A DNA stretch of 64,000 nt from positions 62,001 to 126,000 of the forward strand of contig NZ_JHEH01000006.1 of assembly GCF_000715505.1 (NCBI RefSeq). The letters run 5' to 3'. Positions 46,468 through 56,341 of the stretch are shown in pieces. This stretch comes from Thioclava dalianensis. GTDB taxonomy: Bacteria; Pseudomonadota; Alphaproteobacteria; Rhodobacterales; Rhodobacteraceae. Numbering within the stretch: the stretch's first letter is position 1; every line of letters begins with the position of its first letter. The translations under genes and the position numbers were made by a program. The notes beneath the pieces are model-generated. The model made no database searches and was not told where the DNA came from. It worked only from the letters and a program-made list of their open reading frames with translations.

Positions 46468-46890
46468 TGTCCCGCCCATCAAAAACACAAATCAGTCGCG
46501 TTTTGCGTAGCCATTGGGTCGACACGGAAAGAGCCATTGGCAGCAGCTCGAACCGTGCAACAGGACATACTTCACCCGCCGGCAAATCTGCCGGTGACTG
46601 GCATTAGCTGCCGATCTGAGAGCTAGGAACCCTCTCGAATCGGAGTCGCATTTCTTCAAGTCATCGTTCTGGCGTTATATCGTTGTTACGGCAGACTTTA
46701 TCGCCAGCGATGTACTTCGAGAATGCGTCATGTCCCCCAAGGCGACGTGAATCGCAATGAGAAGCTAGCAATTTGGCAGGAGCACAGGCAACTGACCTTT
46801 TCACTTGACGGCGGATTCTCAAAAACGAATCTCGGTGGGCTGCGCAAAACTGCAACACAATTATAACAAGTATCTGAAATCTATTTAAAA
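46468..46890. other. dnaA upstream region, no gene
   Basis: About 420 bases between dnaA and the rpsT terminator, AT-rich towards rpsT. It should contain the dnaA promoter. I see no cluster of DnaA boxes (best matches are 7 of 9), so I do not call an origin here. A short hairpin lies near 46568-46593. Confidence 0.5.
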
Positions 46891-46918
46891 ACTAAAAAGG
46901 CGCCCTGTGGGCGCCTTA
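46891..46918 (-). terminator. Rho-independent terminator of rpsT
   Basis: AAGGCGCC pairs with GGCGCCTT around CTGTG; on the reverse strand TTTTTAG follows. It lies 31 bases after the rpsT stop. Confidence 0.85.
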
Positions 46919-46948
46919 AAATCTCGGGAATTTAATGCCGATTGGCAA

Positions 46949-47215
46949 TTAGGCCGAAAGGGCCTTCACGCGCGAGGAGAGACGCGACATTTTACGGGCG
47001 GCGGTGTTCTTGTGAACCACGCCTTTGGTGACGCCACGCATCAGCTCGGGCTGGGCGGCGCGCAGAGCGGCGGTCGCGGCAGCTTGGTCGCCCGAAGCAA
47101 TCGCTTCCTCGACTTTGCGCAGGTAGGTGCGGATGCGCGAGCGACGTGCTTTGTTGATGTCTTGACGGCGCTCGTTCTGACGGGCGCGTTTCTTGGACTG
47201 GGGCGTATTTGCCAT
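46949..47215 (-). CDS. rpsT: 30S ribosomal protein S20
   Basis: The 88-residue basic protein opens [20 protein letters not shown] and has [15 protein letters not shown] and [20 protein letters not shown], the S20 signature. It binds 16S rRNA in the small subunit. The start at 47215 is the family start; an upstream in-frame codon would add ten residues. It has its own terminator before the dnaA region. Confidence 0.96.
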   Translation of the reverse strand: MANTPQSKKRARQNERRQDINKARRSRIRTYLRKVEEAIASGDQAAATAALRAAQPELMRGVTKGVVHKNTAARKMSRLSSRVKALSA

Positions 47216-47411
47216 GGTGTTTTCCCACTTTCCGGGTCTGTTCAAATCTCAAAATCGCATGACAGCCCCGGTTCCAGCGAACCAAAGTGATTCTAGCCTG
47301 AGCGGGCTCCACGCGCATGTAAGCGGCGTCATTAGTATGAAACGACGAAGTTGGAAAGCCCCTATGTGCAAAACCTGCGCAAGTGGCGGGATCAGGGGGC
47401 TTTCCGCAAGC

Positions 47412-48188
47412 TTACTTGTCGCGAAATTGCGGCTCGCGCTTCTCGAGGAAGGCCGCCATGCCCTCTTTCTGGTCTTCGGTCGCAAAGAGCGCATGGAATA
47501 CGCGGCGTTCAAACAAGATGCCCTCGCGCAGCGTGGTCTCGTAAGAGCGGTTCACGGCCTCCTTGGCGGCAATCGTGGCCAGGGTCGATTTCTCGGCGAT
47601 CTTGGAGGCGGCGGCTTTGGCTTCAGCGATCAGCTTGGCATTGGGCACGACGCGGCTCACGAGGCCTGAACGCTCGGCTTCGGCGGCATCCATGAAGCGT
47701 CCCGTGAGGTGCATATCCATCGCCTTGGCCTTGCCGACAAAGCGGGTCAGGCGTTGCGTGCCGCCGATTCCCGCGATCACACCAAGGTTGATCTCCGGCT
47801 GGCCGAATTTGGCGCTTTCCGAGCAGATGATGAAGTCGCACATCAAGGCCAGCTCACAGCCTCCGCCCAGAGCATAGCCCGAAACAGCCGCGATGACGGG
47901 CTTGCGGGTGCGCGTGATCGCCTCGGATTCATTGGCGAAATAATCGGAGGAGAACATGTCGACGAAAGACTTTTCCGCCATCTCCTTGATGTCGGCGCCT
48001 GCCGCGAAGGCCTTTTCCGATCCGGTGATGACGATGCAGCGCACCTTGTCATTCTCATCCGCAGATTTGAGCGCATCCGCCAATTCACCCAGCAATTGGG
48101 CGTTCAGGGCGTTCAATGCATCAGGGCGGTTGAGCCGGATGAGGGCGACGTAATCCTCGATCTCGACGATCAGGGTCTGGTAGGCCAT
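47412..48188 (-). CDS. Enoyl-CoA hydratase/isomerase family protein
   Basis: The 258-residue crotonase-fold protein has the oxyanion-hole blocks [11 protein letters not shown] and [15 protein letters not shown], and the catalytic glutamates in the following [12 protein letters not shown] region. This is the pattern of short-chain enoyl-CoA hydratase (EC 4.2.1.17) in fatty-acid or phenylacetate oxidation. The start at 48188 has AAGGAAAGGC upstream. It is monocistronic between rpsT and mutM. Confidence 0.92.
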   Translation of the reverse strand: MAYQTLIVEIEDYVALIRLNRPDALNALNAQLLGELADALKSADENDKVRCIVITGSEKAFAAGADIKEMAEKSFVDMFSSDYFANESEAITRTRKPVIAAVSGYALGGGCELALMCDFIICSESAKFGQPEINLGVIAGIGGTQRLTRFVGKAKAMDMHLTGRFMDAAEAERSGLVSRVVPNAKLIAEAKAAASKIAEKSTLATIAAKEAVNRSYETTLREGILFERRVFHALFATEDQKEGMAAFLEKREPQFRDK

Positions 48189-48275
48189 TCGGTCTTGCCT
48201 TTCCTTATCTTTGAACGCGAGTCCTATCAGGTGAGAGGGGTAGATCAAGCATCTTGTTCCCTCTGGCGCGCAACG

Positions 48276-49121
48276 TCATTTCTGACAGGAGGGGCAAAAG
48301 AAGGTGGAGCGCCCCGATTGCACGATGCGCCGGATTGTCGTCCCGCAAGTGACGCAAGGCGTGTCCTCGCGGTCGTAGACGCGGAAGGTGTGCTGAAAAT
48401 ATCCAAGTTCTCCATCGGCTTGGCGATGGTCGCGCAGGCTCGAGCCGCCGGCGGTGATCGCCTCGCTCAGCACCTGACGGATGATCGGAACAAGCTGGGC
48501 AAGACGTTTCGCCGCAATCCGTCTGGCTTGCCGGCGCGGATCGATCCCGGCGCGGTGCAGCACTTCGCAGACATAGATATTTCCCAGACCGGCCACGACA
48601 TGCTGATCAAGAAGTGCCGATTTTATCGGCGTGGCGCGGGTTTTGAGGGCATTGATCAGGTAGTTTTCGTGGAAGTCATTGCCGAATGGTTCCGGTCCGA
48701 GACCGGCCAGAAGCCAATGCGCCGCCTCGCGGTCGGTGCGCACCAGATCCATCGCGCCGAAGCGGCGGGCATCGTTAAAGGTCACGCGCGCGCCGCCATC
48801 CATGTGCAGGACAACGTGATCATGCTTGAGGGGCGCTGGGTGATCGAGGTGGAAATCGCCCAGCATCACGCCCGACACCATCATTCGCCCTGACATCCCA
48901 AGATGGATCAAAAGGCTCTCCCCGGTATCGAGATCCGCAAGGATATATTTGGAACGGCGCCGCAAGCGTTCGACCTTCGCGCCGGTCAGCCGTTCTGCCA
49001 TTTGTTCGGGCAGGGGCCAGCGCAAATCGGGGCGGTTCACCTCGGCGCGTGCGATCCGGGTGCCCTCCATCGCCGGGGCGAGTCCACGTCGGACCGTTTC
49101 GACCTCGGGAAGTTCGGGCAT
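48276..49121 (-). CDS. mutM: Formamidopyrimidine-DNA glycosylase (Fpg/MutM)
   Basis: The 281-residue protein begins [14 protein letters not shown] with the catalytic Pro2 and Glu3. It has the H2TH region ([17 protein letters not shown]) and a C-terminal zinc finger with C-x2-C-x16-C-x2-C spacing (CVTC ... CPSC). It removes 8-oxoguanine and nicks the strand. It diverges from ubiE with about 90 bases between the starts. Confidence 0.97.
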   Translation of the reverse strand: MPELPEVETVRRGLAPAMEGTRIARAEVNRPDLRWPLPEQMAERLTGAKVERLRRRSKYILADLDTGESLLIHLGMSGRMMVSGVMLGDFHLDHPAPLKHDHVVLHMDGGARVTFNDARRFGAMDLVRTDREAAHWLLAGLGPEPFGNDFHENYLINALKTRATPIKSALLDQHVVAGLGNIYVCEVLHRAGIDPRRQARRIAAKRLAQLVPIIRQVLSEAITAGGSSLRDHRQADGELGYFQHTFRVYDREDTPCVTCGTTIRRIVQSGRSTFFCPSCQK

Positions 49122-49209
49122 TGATCACTCCTGTCGCATTGTAATGGCTGGGCGGGCCCCTATAAGAAGGGAGAGATTTCCCGATCGGCAAGGGCGCAGA
49201 AGCGATATC

Positions 49210-49962
49210 ATGAGCGCAGAAAATTCCAAGACCACACATTTCGGCTATCAGACCGTTGATGAGGACGCCAAGGCCGGGATGGTCCACGGTGTCTTTTCGC
49301 GGGTGGCCTCTAAATACGACATCATGAATGACCTGATGAGTGTCGGCATTCACCGGGTCTGGAAAGATGCGATGATGGATTGGCTTGTGCCGCGCTCTGG
49401 CCAGAAGTTGCTCGACGTCGCGGGCGGGACGGGCGACGTGGCCTTCCGCTTCCTCAATCGCGCGGGCTCGGCCCATGCGACCGTGTGTGACATGACGGAA
49501 TCGATGCTGGTCGAGGGCCGCAAGCGCGCCGAGGCCGAAAGCATGGCCGAGAGCCTTGACTGGGTGGTGGGCGATGCGATGGCGCTGCCTTTCGCCGATA
49601 ACAGCTTTGACGCCTACACGATCTCTTTCGGCATTCGGAATGTAACGCGTATCCCCGACGCTCTCTCAGAAGCTTACCGGGTACTGCGGCCCGGCGGTCG
49701 TCTCATGGTTCTGGAGTTTTCGCAAATTCCGAACGAGTTGATGCAAAAGGCTTATGACCTCTATTCTTTCAACGTGATCCCGAAAATGGGAGAGCTGGTC
49801 GCGGGCGACCGTGACAGCTACCAGTATCTCGTCGAGTCGATCCGCAAATTCCCCGATCAGGAGCGGTTTGCCGGGCTGATCCGCGATGCGGGCTTTGGCA
49901 ATGTGAGCTATCGCAACCTGTCGTTCGGGATCGCAGCGCTGCATTCGGGCTGGAAGCTCTGA
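49210..49962 (+). CDS. ubiE: Bifunctional demethylmenaquinone/ubiquinone C-methyltransferase UbiE
   Basis: The 250-residue SAM enzyme has [36 protein letters not shown] and ISFGIRNVT, the UbiE signatures, and ends LHSGWKL as the family does. It performs the C-methylation step of ubiquinone synthesis. The ATG at 49210 ([14 protein letters not shown]) is the family start; upstream in-frame codons are unrelated. ubiB follows immediately (TGA then ATG). Confidence 0.96.
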   Translation: MSAENSKTTHFGYQTVDEDAKAGMVHGVFSRVASKYDIMNDLMSVGIHRVWKDAMMDWLVPRSGQKLLDVAGGTGDVAFRFLNRAGSAHATVCDMTESMLVEGRKRAEAESMAESLDWVVGDAMALPFADNSFDAYTISFGIRNVTRIPDALSEAYRVLRPGGRLMVLEFSQIPNELMQKAYDLYSFNVIPKMGELVAGDRDSYQYLVESIRKFPDQERFAGLIRDAGFGNVSYRNLSFGIAALHSGWKL

Positions 49963-51492
49963 ATGCGGGGACCCCATAATATCTGGAGGCTGATCCGTAC
50001 GGGCGCCACCTTCGTGCGCTCGCGGGCGATGCATCAGGCGCTTGAGGCGATCGACGCGCCGCCGCGATTGCGCGCGGTGGCCTATGCGCTGAGCTGGCCG
50101 TTCGCTTGGCTGGGCTACAAGGGGGATGAGAGCCTGCCGCCGGTGACCCGCGCGATTACCGCCCTCGGCCCGGCCTATATCAAATTCGGTCAGGTCCTCT
50201 CGACGCGGCCTGACGTGGTGGGCGAGGAACTCGCCGATCAGCTTCGGGTGCTTCAGGACAAGCTGCCGCCTTTCGATACCGCGATTGCCAAGCGTATGGT
50301 CGAGCAAGAGCTGGGCACCCCGGCTGACACGTTGTTCATGTCGTTTTCCGAGCCGGTCGCGGCGGCTTCGATTGCGCAGGTTCACGCCGCGCGGCGCGCC
50401 GATACGGGCGAGAAGGTCGCCGTGAAAGTGCTGCGCCCCGGGATCGAACGGGCCTTCCGGCGCGATCTCGATGCCTTCCATTTTGCCGCAGGCATGATCG
50501 AACGGCTGTCGCCCGCCTCGCGGCGCCTGCGCCCGACCGAGGTGGTGAAGCATTTTGAATCGGTGGTTTTGGGCGAGTTGGACCTGCGTCTCGAATCTGC
50601 GGCCGCATCGCAATTCGGCGCGAATACGACTCAGGATGCGGGCTTCAAGGTGCCCCAACCCGTGTGGCATCTATCCGCGCGCCGGGTGATGGTGCTGGAC
50701 TGGGCCGAAGGGTTGCCGATGGGTGACAGGCCCGCGCTGATCGAGGCGGGCCATGATGTTGAGGCACTGGGCGCGCATGTGTTGCAGATCTTCCTGAACC
50801 ACGCGCTGCGCGACGGCTACTTCCATGCAGACATGCATCACGGGAACCTCAAGGTTGCCGAAAATGGCGACATTCTGGCCTATGATTTCGGGATCATGGG
50901 GCAGATCGATGTCTATACCCGCCGGGTCTATGCCGAGATCCTGATGGGGTTCATTCAGCGCGACTATAAGCGTGTGGCAGAGGTGCATTTTGAAGCGGGC
51001 TATGTGCCCGCCGATCAGGATGTCGAGGAATTCGCGCTGGCACTCCGCGCGGTGGGCGAGCCGATCTTTGGCATGGACGCGGCGCATATCTCGATGGCGC
51101 GGCTTCTATCTTATCTGTTCGAGGTGACCGAGCGATTCGGGATGCCGACGCGCACCGAGCTGATCTTGCTGCAACGCACAATGGTCGTTGTCGAGGGCGT
51201 GGCGCGGTCGCTGCACCCGTCGATCAATATCTGGGAAGTTGCCCAGCCGGTCGTCGAGAAATATATCCGCGAAAACCTCGGGCCGCGGGCCGCCATGCGC
51301 GATCTGCGCCGCACGATGCAGGTGATTGCGCGGTTCGGACCAGAGCTGCCGGATCTGCTGAAGGCGGCGATCCGGCGCCAGACCGAGCCGCCGCCGAAAC
51401 CGCCTGAGACGCCGCGCTGGCGTTACGTTCTTCTGGGAGCGGGCGGCGTTGCCCTTCTGGTGATTGGGTTTTTGCTGGGCGAGGTCCTTTAA
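49963..51492 (+). CDS. ubiB: UbiB ubiquinone biosynthesis protein (ABC1/AarF atypical kinase)
   Basis: The 509-residue protein has the ADCK KxGQ motif in the form YIKFGQVLSTRPDVVG, the A-rich loop AASIAQVHAA with KVAVKVLRPG, and DMHHGNLK with AYDFGIMGQID as catalytic and metal loops. It ends in a membrane helix (VLLGAGGVALLVIGFLLG). UbiB supports ubiquinone assembly at the membrane. It overlaps the flgD stop by 4 bases in a tail-to-tail arrangement. Confidence 0.93.
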   Translation: MRGPHNIWRLIRTGATFVRSRAMHQALEAIDAPPRLRAVAYALSWPFAWLGYKGDESLPPVTRAITALGPAYIKFGQVLSTRPDVVGEELADQLRVLQDKLPPFDTAIAKRMVEQELGTPADTLFMSFSEPVAAASIAQVHAARRADTGEKVAVKVLRPGIERAFRRDLDAFHFAAGMIERLSPASRRLRPTEVVKHFESVVLGELDLRLESAAASQFGANTTQDAGFKVPQPVWHLSARRVMVLDWAEGLPMGDRPALIEAGHDVEALGAHVLQIFLNHALRDGYFHADMHHGNLKVAENGDILAYDFGIMGQIDVYTRRVYAEILMGFIQRDYKRVAEVHFEAGYVPADQDVEEFALALRAVGEPIFGMDAAHISMARLLSYLFEVTERFGMPTRTELILLQRTMVVVEGVARSLHPSINIWEVAQPVVEKYIRENLGPRAAMRDLRRTMQVIARFGPELPDLLKAAIRRQTEPPPKPPETPRWRYVLLGAGGVALLVIGFLLGEVL

Positions 51493-52166
51493 GCCTCGCG
51501 CAGCGCCGAAACTTCACTTGCCATCACACGCGCACCGCCCTGAAGGATCAGTTCGGGGCCGCTTGCGCCAAGCTGCGCCTCGGTTACGCGGCCATAGGTT
51601 TCGACGGTTTTCGTGCTCAAAAGCGTCTCGTCTTTATAGCTTTCGAGCGAAAAACTGTAGAGACCTGCGGGGAAGCTGTCGCCATTTGCAGTGGTCCCGG
51701 ACCACTGCAAGGGATCGGAGGTCGGTGCGATTGCTTCGCGCGAGACCTCTGTCCCATCTGCATCGCGCACCACTAGCACGACTTGATCCGCGCCCGTGGC
51801 GGGTTTGGGGGCCAGAGAAACCGGTTCGGCCCCATCGAACCAAGCCGGGGCTGCGGCACGCGCCTCCATCCCGACCCAGCCCGCCAGACCTGACATACCC
51901 GACGCATTCATGTGTGTGGCAAGGTTTGCGATCAAGTCGTTGGTCTTGACCTGTTGCTCCACACCGGAAAACGTCGCGAGCTGAACCGCATAATCCGTGC
52001 TTTCGATGGGATTGAGCGGATCTTGGTTCTTCATCTGAACTGTCAGCATCGTCAGAAACGTCTCGAAATCAGCACTGATCTGCGGAGTGGCCTCCTTGGC
52101 TGGCTTTTCAGCATTGCTCGATGCGCTCGTCGATTGCGATGCGCCTGTGGCGGGAATCGTCGTCAT
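51489..52166 (-). CDS. flgD: Flagellar hook assembly protein FlgD
   Basis: The 225-residue protein has the FlgD N-terminal motif FETFLTMLTVQMKNQDPLNPIES with TDYAVQLATFSGVEQQ, then an FlgD Ig-like/tudor region containing QWSGTTANGDSFPAGLYSF. It caps the growing hook and is required for FlgE polymerisation. It follows fliK by ten bases on the same strand and is the end of that unit. Downstream it converges with ubiB. Confidence 0.92.
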   Translation of the reverse strand: MTTIPATGASQSTSASSNAEKPAKEATPQISADFETFLTMLTVQMKNQDPLNPIESTDYAVQLATFSGVEQQVKTNDLIANLATHMNASGMSGLAGWVGMEARAAAPAWFDGAEPVSLAPKPATGADQVVLVVRDADGTEVSREAIAPTSDPLQWSGTTANGDSFPAGLYSFSLESYKDETLLSTKTVETYGRVTEAQLGASGPELILQGGARVMASEVSALREA

Positions 52167-52175
52167 GGTTTGCTC

Positions 52176-53996
52176 CTAGAAACGCAGATCAAGGCTGGTG
52201 CTACCTGTCGCGGGCATGATCGGGGTGGCGTCGATGATGCGTGGGCTCATGTCGGGCTCTGGCTCTGGACCTGGGGCGTCGAACCCGGTCGCTTGGGTCT
52301 CATCGCGCGGGTTTTGCGGATGATCACCGAACTGAAAGCTGACATCGCTATAACCGAGATCCCGCATGTCATCTGCCAGCATCTCGATATTTCGTCGCAT
52401 CAGGTCGAGCGTTTCGGGCCGCTCTGCCTGAACGGTAACGACCATTCCATGATCGCCTGCATGCAAAACCAGACGCACGCGCCCCAATTCTTCCGGCGAT
52501 AGAGCAATCTCTACGGGCCGGTCGGGCATCTGTGCGATGGCCGTTGTCACCTGTCGACTGATCAATTGCGCATGTGCGCCAGTGATCGCTGAGTTTTGGG
52601 GCGCGTCATGGCGCAGCGCCGCGCCGCCCGGTGCCTGCAGGCTGTGCTCGCGCGGGATATCAAGCTCCGCCGCAGGATCGTTCTCGATCGGTGCGCTCAG
52701 GGCATCTTGATCTGCGACCCCGATCAGACCGGACGCGGGCGGCGGCTGATTCGCCGTGAAGAAAGGCGTCTGAGTATTGGCGGCTGCGCTTGTGCTCGGC
52801 GGGGCAATGGGGAGGGCGGCTGTCGATATCTCAGTCGGGCTCCCCAAAGCTGCACTGCGCTGCGCTTCAGGATCGCGGTTCGCCGGCGCCACTGGCGGAA
52901 CGAGTCGCGGCGCAGCTTGGACCGATGCATTAGGCGTCACCGGAGAAAACTGCGTGCGATGTGTCGCGGACGCAAGCGGTTGAACCGCGTTGTGATCTTC
53001 CCGTTTCGGAGCACCCGCCTCAGGTGGGGCGGAGATGTCGCGAATCTCGAGAGTCGCGGTCTTGGTCGCGCGCGCGGTGGACGTGGTATCCGCAGCGGAA
53101 GGTAGCTGCTTGTCAGGGATTTCAGGGGTCAGGTCAGTTGATTGCTGCGCGCGGCGGATTGGCTCTGTGCCTGGCGCTGCGTGCCTCGGTGGCGGCGCAT
53201 CGGGTTCCGCAGGCTCTTGCGCCTGTGCCTTCAAGGTTGCGTCCGCAATGGTGCCCGTCTGAGCGCGTTCAGCTCCGCGCGTTGCGATGATATTGCCTGA
53301 ATCCTGTTCAATCTGTGCTGTCGAGCGGAGCTGTACTGTTGGCTGTTCCTTCGCCGCGTCGGATGCGGGTTTCGGCTGTCCTATGACGAACTCCGGTTCA
53401 GCGGCGGTCCCAGTGCTTTGGGCGGGGTCAGATTTTTGCGGCACCGTCATCGCGCCCGTGCCGATTTGCGGCGCGAGGTCGTGCATGTTCGGGCCGCCAT
53501 CGCCAGTGCCAATCGGCAAAGTCGATGATCCCCGCATCGCCGTTTCGAGCGCTGCTGCAGAGGTCAAAACCCTGTCGCTTGCGGGCTCTGCGCGGTGTTG
53601 GAACGCTTCGGATGCGACGGCGAGGTCGGGCATGGCCGGATCTGCTGTTTCAGTCTCCTCTTCGAGCTCGGACAGAGGAGTTTCCTCATCCCCCTCTGGC
53701 AGAAACTGGGCCGCGACTTCGTCGGACGTCGGCAGTTTTGCGTCGGTGTCCTTGGTCGCCAGCACCTCATGTGCCTGAGCTCTAGGCCCTGACGGTCCGA
53801 ACTCGCGCGCGCCACCGCGTCCGTCTGGCTGTGCGGAGGTGGGCTTCCGCAAGTCCCGACCCTCGGCAGCGAACGCTTCTTGAAAGCGTGGACCATCCCC
53901 CTTCGGCGCAACTTTCGCCGCTGCGCCTCCGGAGCCGGAAGCGGAGACGGCGGCGGAGTAGAGGTCTCTTGCGGATGCTGGAACCATGCGTTTCAC
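52176..53996 (-). CDS. fliK: Flagellar hook-length control protein FliK
   Basis: The 606-residue protein is mostly low-complexity (Ala, Pro, Thr, Gln) up to about residue 460. Its C-terminal Flg_hook domain contains PVEIALSPEELGRVRLVLH and a following ERPETLDLMRRNIEMLADDMRDLGYSDVSFQF stretch, read in two parts. FliK measures hook length and switches export specificity. The GTG at 53996 is used; an ATG at 53987 would give three residues fewer. It lies upstream of flgD and diverges from the rod-binding gene. Confidence 0.9.
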   Translation of the reverse strand: MKRMVPASARDLYSAAVSASGSGGAAAKVAPKGDGPRFQEAFAAEGRDLRKPTSAQPDGRGGAREFGPSGPRAQAHEVLATKDTDAKLPTSDEVAAQFLPEGDEETPLSELEEETETADPAMPDLAVASEAFQHRAEPASDRVLTSAAALETAMRGSSTLPIGTGDGGPNMHDLAPQIGTGAMTVPQKSDPAQSTGTAAEPEFVIGQPKPASDAAKEQPTVQLRSTAQIEQDSGNIIATRGAERAQTGTIADATLKAQAQEPAEPDAPPPRHAAPGTEPIRRAQQSTDLTPEIPDKQLPSAADTTSTARATKTATLEIRDISAPPEAGAPKREDHNAVQPLASATHRTQFSPVTPNASVQAAPRLVPPVAPANRDPEAQRSAALGSPTEISTAALPIAPPSTSAAANTQTPFFTANQPPPASGLIGVADQDALSAPIENDPAAELDIPREHSLQAPGGAALRHDAPQNSAITGAHAQLISRQVTTAIAQMPDRPVEIALSPEELGRVRLVLHAGDHGMVVTVQAERPETLDLMRRNIEMLADDMRDLGYSDVSFQFGDHPQNPRDETQATGFDAPGPEPEPDMSPRIIDATPIMPATGSTSLDLRF

Positions 53997-54037
53997 GACT
54001 TTCTGCCTGCTATGAGACTCAGCATGTCATGAGAGGG

Positions 54038-54052
54038 TTACTGATTCTTTAC
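54038..54052. promoter_or_regulatory. CtrA-like site between fliK and the rod-binding protein gene
   Basis: TTAC-N7-TTAC has the spacing of the CtrA box TTAA-N7-TTAA with one mismatch per half. It lies in the divergent flagellar promoter region. Weak on its own. Confidence 0.3.
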
Positions 54053-54097
54053 CCCGAACAGGCAGAGTTGGAAAAACCGGTTCCAACGGAGCACCCC

Positions 54098-54391
54098 ATG
54101 TTCACGATTTCACGTCCCAGCGCGGTTACGCCGCCGCAAACGCATCCTCGCGAAGAGAGTTTGAGAGCAGCCGCTCAAAAGCTCGAGGCGAGCTTTCTGG
54201 CCGAGATGTTGCAGCATGCCGGTCTAGGCGAGATGAAAGGTGCGTTCGGCGGCGGGGAGGGGGAGGCGCAATTCGCCTCTTTCCTGCGCCGAGAGCAGGC
54301 TGAGGCAATGGCGCAAGCCGGCGGAATCGGTTTGGCCGAGACATTTTTTGAGGCGATGAAGCGACGGGAGAGCGGCAGTGATCGGAATTGA
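54098..54391 (+). CDS. Rod-binding protein (FlgJ N-terminal domain type)
   Basis: The 97-residue protein has KLEASFLAEMLQHAG, FGGGEGEAQFASFLRREQAEAMAQAGGIGLAE and a helical end, the Rod-binding domain (PF10135) without the C-terminal muramidase of enteric FlgJ. It should cap the rod during assembly. CGGAG lies seven bases before the ATG at 54098. In Rhodobacterales such a single-domain protein is common beside flgN-like genes. It overlaps the next gene by 14 bases. Confidence 0.85.
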   Translation: MFTISRPSAVTPPQTHPREESLRAAAQKLEASFLAEMLQHAGLGEMKGAFGGGEGEAQFASFLRREQAEAMAQAGGIGLAETFFEAMKRRESGSDRN

Positions 54392-54731
54392 GAACACAAC
54401 CTTTCAAGATCTCATGGATCTTTTGCGTGTCGAGCGGGATGCAATCCGCGCTGGAGAATTCAACGCCTTGACGGAATTGGCGGCACAGAAAGAGAGCCTC
54501 ATCGAACAGGTGGCCGCGCTTGAGCCGCTTGATCCGCAAGCGCTCGAGGCGCTGCGCGCGATTGCTGCAGAAAACCAGCGGTTGCTTGAGGCCGCGCTCA
54601 AGGGGGTGCGATCGGCGCAACGCCGTTTGCGGGCGGTGATCAACGCGGCGAATGGCTTTAATGCCTATGACCGATCGGGGCAGGTCAAGCCGATTCGCAA
54701 AGACGATGGCTCGCTCGAATTTCGCGCATGA
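54378..54731 (+). CDS. FlgN-like flagellar export chaperone
   Basis: The 117-residue protein is almost entirely helical and acidic (DLMDLLRVERDAIRAGEF, LAAQKESLIEQVAALE, ENQRLLEAALKGVRSAQRRL), the two-helix coiled-coil of the FlgN family. FlgN chaperones carry the hook-associated proteins FlgK and FlgL to the export gate. It starts at a GTG inside the rod-binding gene. Assignment rests on the fold pattern and context. Confidence 0.75.
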   Translation: MIGIENTTFQDLMDLLRVERDAIRAGEFNALTELAAQKESLIEQVAALEPLDPQALEALRAIAAENQRLLEAALKGVRSAQRRLRAVINAANGFNAYDRSGQVKPIRKDDGSLEFRA

Positions 54732-54948
54732 TGGTTCAGAGAATTTGCTGAAATTTGTCCGAATCCGGTGGCGAGAATTTTTTCGGATCTTAGCGATTTC
54801 TTAGGGCAGCGAGATGCATGTTGGGCTCGCATCGAATGCGATGGCACGCATCCACGAGGGACCCGCGTAACGTCAGAATGACATCAGTGCCGTTTTTGAG
54901 AACGGCTAGGGAAAACCGGCGTAAAGCGCCGAAATGAAGGGGATATTT
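54732..54948 (+). promoter_or_regulatory. Flagellin upstream region with a CtrA-like site
   Basis: TTAG-N7-TTAG at 54790-54804 has CtrA-box spacing and shares a GATT in the spacer with the site at 54038-54052. No convincing sigma-28 promoter could be placed. AAGGGG lies before the flagellin ATG. Confidence 0.3.
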
Positions 54949-56253
54949 ATGTCCAGCATTCTGACCAACAATGGCGCAATGGTCGCGCTGCAAACCCTCA
55001 AAGGGATCAATTCCGGCCTCGCAACCACGCAGTCCGAGATTTCGACCGGTAAGTCGGTCGCCTCCGCGAAGGATAACGCCGCGGTTTGGGCGATCTCGAA
55101 GGTGATGGAATCCGACGTGAAAGGGTTCGACGGAATTTCCGGAAGCCTTGCATTGGGCGAATCGACCGTCGCAGTGGCCCGCCAGGCCTCCGAGACGGTG
55201 ACCGATCTTCTGACCGATATTAAGGGCAAGATCGTTGCCGCCCAGGAAGAGAACGTCGATCGCGGCAAGATCCAGACCGATATCGTGGCTCTGACCGACC
55301 AGATCAAATCCGTCGTGGGCGCTGCTCAGTTCAACGGGCTTAACCTGATCGACGGATCCAGCAGCGGCGATATGAATGTTCTGTCCTCGCTGGATCGCGA
55401 CGCCAGCGGCAATGTCAACGCCAGCAAGATTCAGGTCTCGCGCCAGAATCTGTCGGTCACCACGCCGGTGACGGCTCAGAACTTTGCAACCGGTGACCTC
55501 GGCGCAAACGCCCCGGACTACCTTTCGGGCGGTGGCACGACCCAATCCTCGACCAACGACGCGCTGACGGCGGCGGCGACCGCTGCCAACGGCGGTGGCA
55601 CGGAAACCATCACCGTCGGTCAGGTGGCCGAAGGGATCGGCTATGAGATTGTCCTCGACGGGCTGGATATCAAGACTGCGGATGGCAGCACGGCGAATGG
55701 TACGCGCACCTTCCAATATGTGGCCAGCGACTCGGACGGTACCGCAGATGTGACGCGCAACCTGCTGAGCCAGATGAACTCGTTCTTCTCGGCCGCGACA
55801 GATGGCAGCTACACGGCGGTGCTGGGCGCAAACGCGAACGAGATCACCATCACCAACAACTCCGGCACTGATGTCGACGTCGGTCTGCGTGCAACGAGCG
55901 GCGGTACCGCTGGCTCGGATGTCTCCACCGGCGGTCTGGGTGCTTTGGCCAATATCGATGTGACCTCGGATGCTGGTGCGACCGGTGCGCTGAGCAGCAT
56001 CGACGCGCTGATCGAGAAGGCAACGGATTCGGCGGCCGCTTTCGGTTCTGCCGAGGGTCGTATTCAGACACAAGCCGATTTCATCGCCGATCTTTCGGGG
56101 TCGATGAAAGCGGGGATTGGTGCGCTGGTCGATGCGAATATGGAAGAGGCTTCGGCCCGTCTTCAGGCTCTGCAAACCCAGCAGCAGCTTGGCATTCAGG
56201 CGCTCTCGATTGCCAACCAGCAGCCGCAGAACATCATGTCGCTCTTCCGCTGA
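54949..56253 (+). CDS. fliC: Flagellin
   Basis: The 434-residue protein has the flagellin N-terminal D0/D1 region (SSILTNNGAMVALQTLKGIN, SEISTGKSVASAKDNAAVWA) and a C-terminal D1/D0 region (LVDANMEEASARLQALQTQQ, ending in PQNIMSLFR). The central part (about residues 170-340) is Gly/Thr/Ser-rich and variable, exposed on the filament surface. The ATG at 54949 has AAGGGG upstream. flaF and flbT follow on the same strand, as is typical of alphaproteobacteria. Confidence 0.95.
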   Translation: MSSILTNNGAMVALQTLKGINSGLATTQSEISTGKSVASAKDNAAVWAISKVMESDVKGFDGISGSLALGESTVAVARQASETVTDLLTDIKGKIVAAQEENVDRGKIQTDIVALTDQIKSVVGAAQFNGLNLIDGSSSGDMNVLSSLDRDASGNVNASKIQVSRQNLSVTTPVTAQNFATGDLGANAPDYLSGGGTTQSSTNDALTAAATAANGGGTETITVGQVAEGIGYEIVLDGLDIKTADGSTANGTRTFQYVASDSDGTADVTRNLLSQMNSFFSAATDGSYTAVLGANANEITITNNSGTDVDVGLRATSGGTAGSDVSTGGLGALANIDVTSDAGATGALSSIDALIEKATDSAAAFGSAEGRIQTQADFIADLSGSMKAGIGALVDANMEEASARLQALQTQQQLGIQALSIANQQPQNIMSLFR

Positions 56254-56341
56254 CGACATATCGGGGCGCCATGACCCGGCGCCCCGGTTTCCCCGCGGCC
56301 AAACCGCGATCTGAGGTAGCACGTCATCGGAAGGAACTCCC

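Noticed and set aside
46468-46890. Replication origin next to dnaA
   Set aside because: Although AT-rich in part, no DnaA-box cluster or repeat array is visible; skew could not be computed.
54905-54940. Sigma-28 promoter (GCCGAAAT) before flagellin
   Set aside because: The -10-like element lies only a few bases from the ribosome site, leaving no room for a transcript leader, and no -35 fits the spacing.
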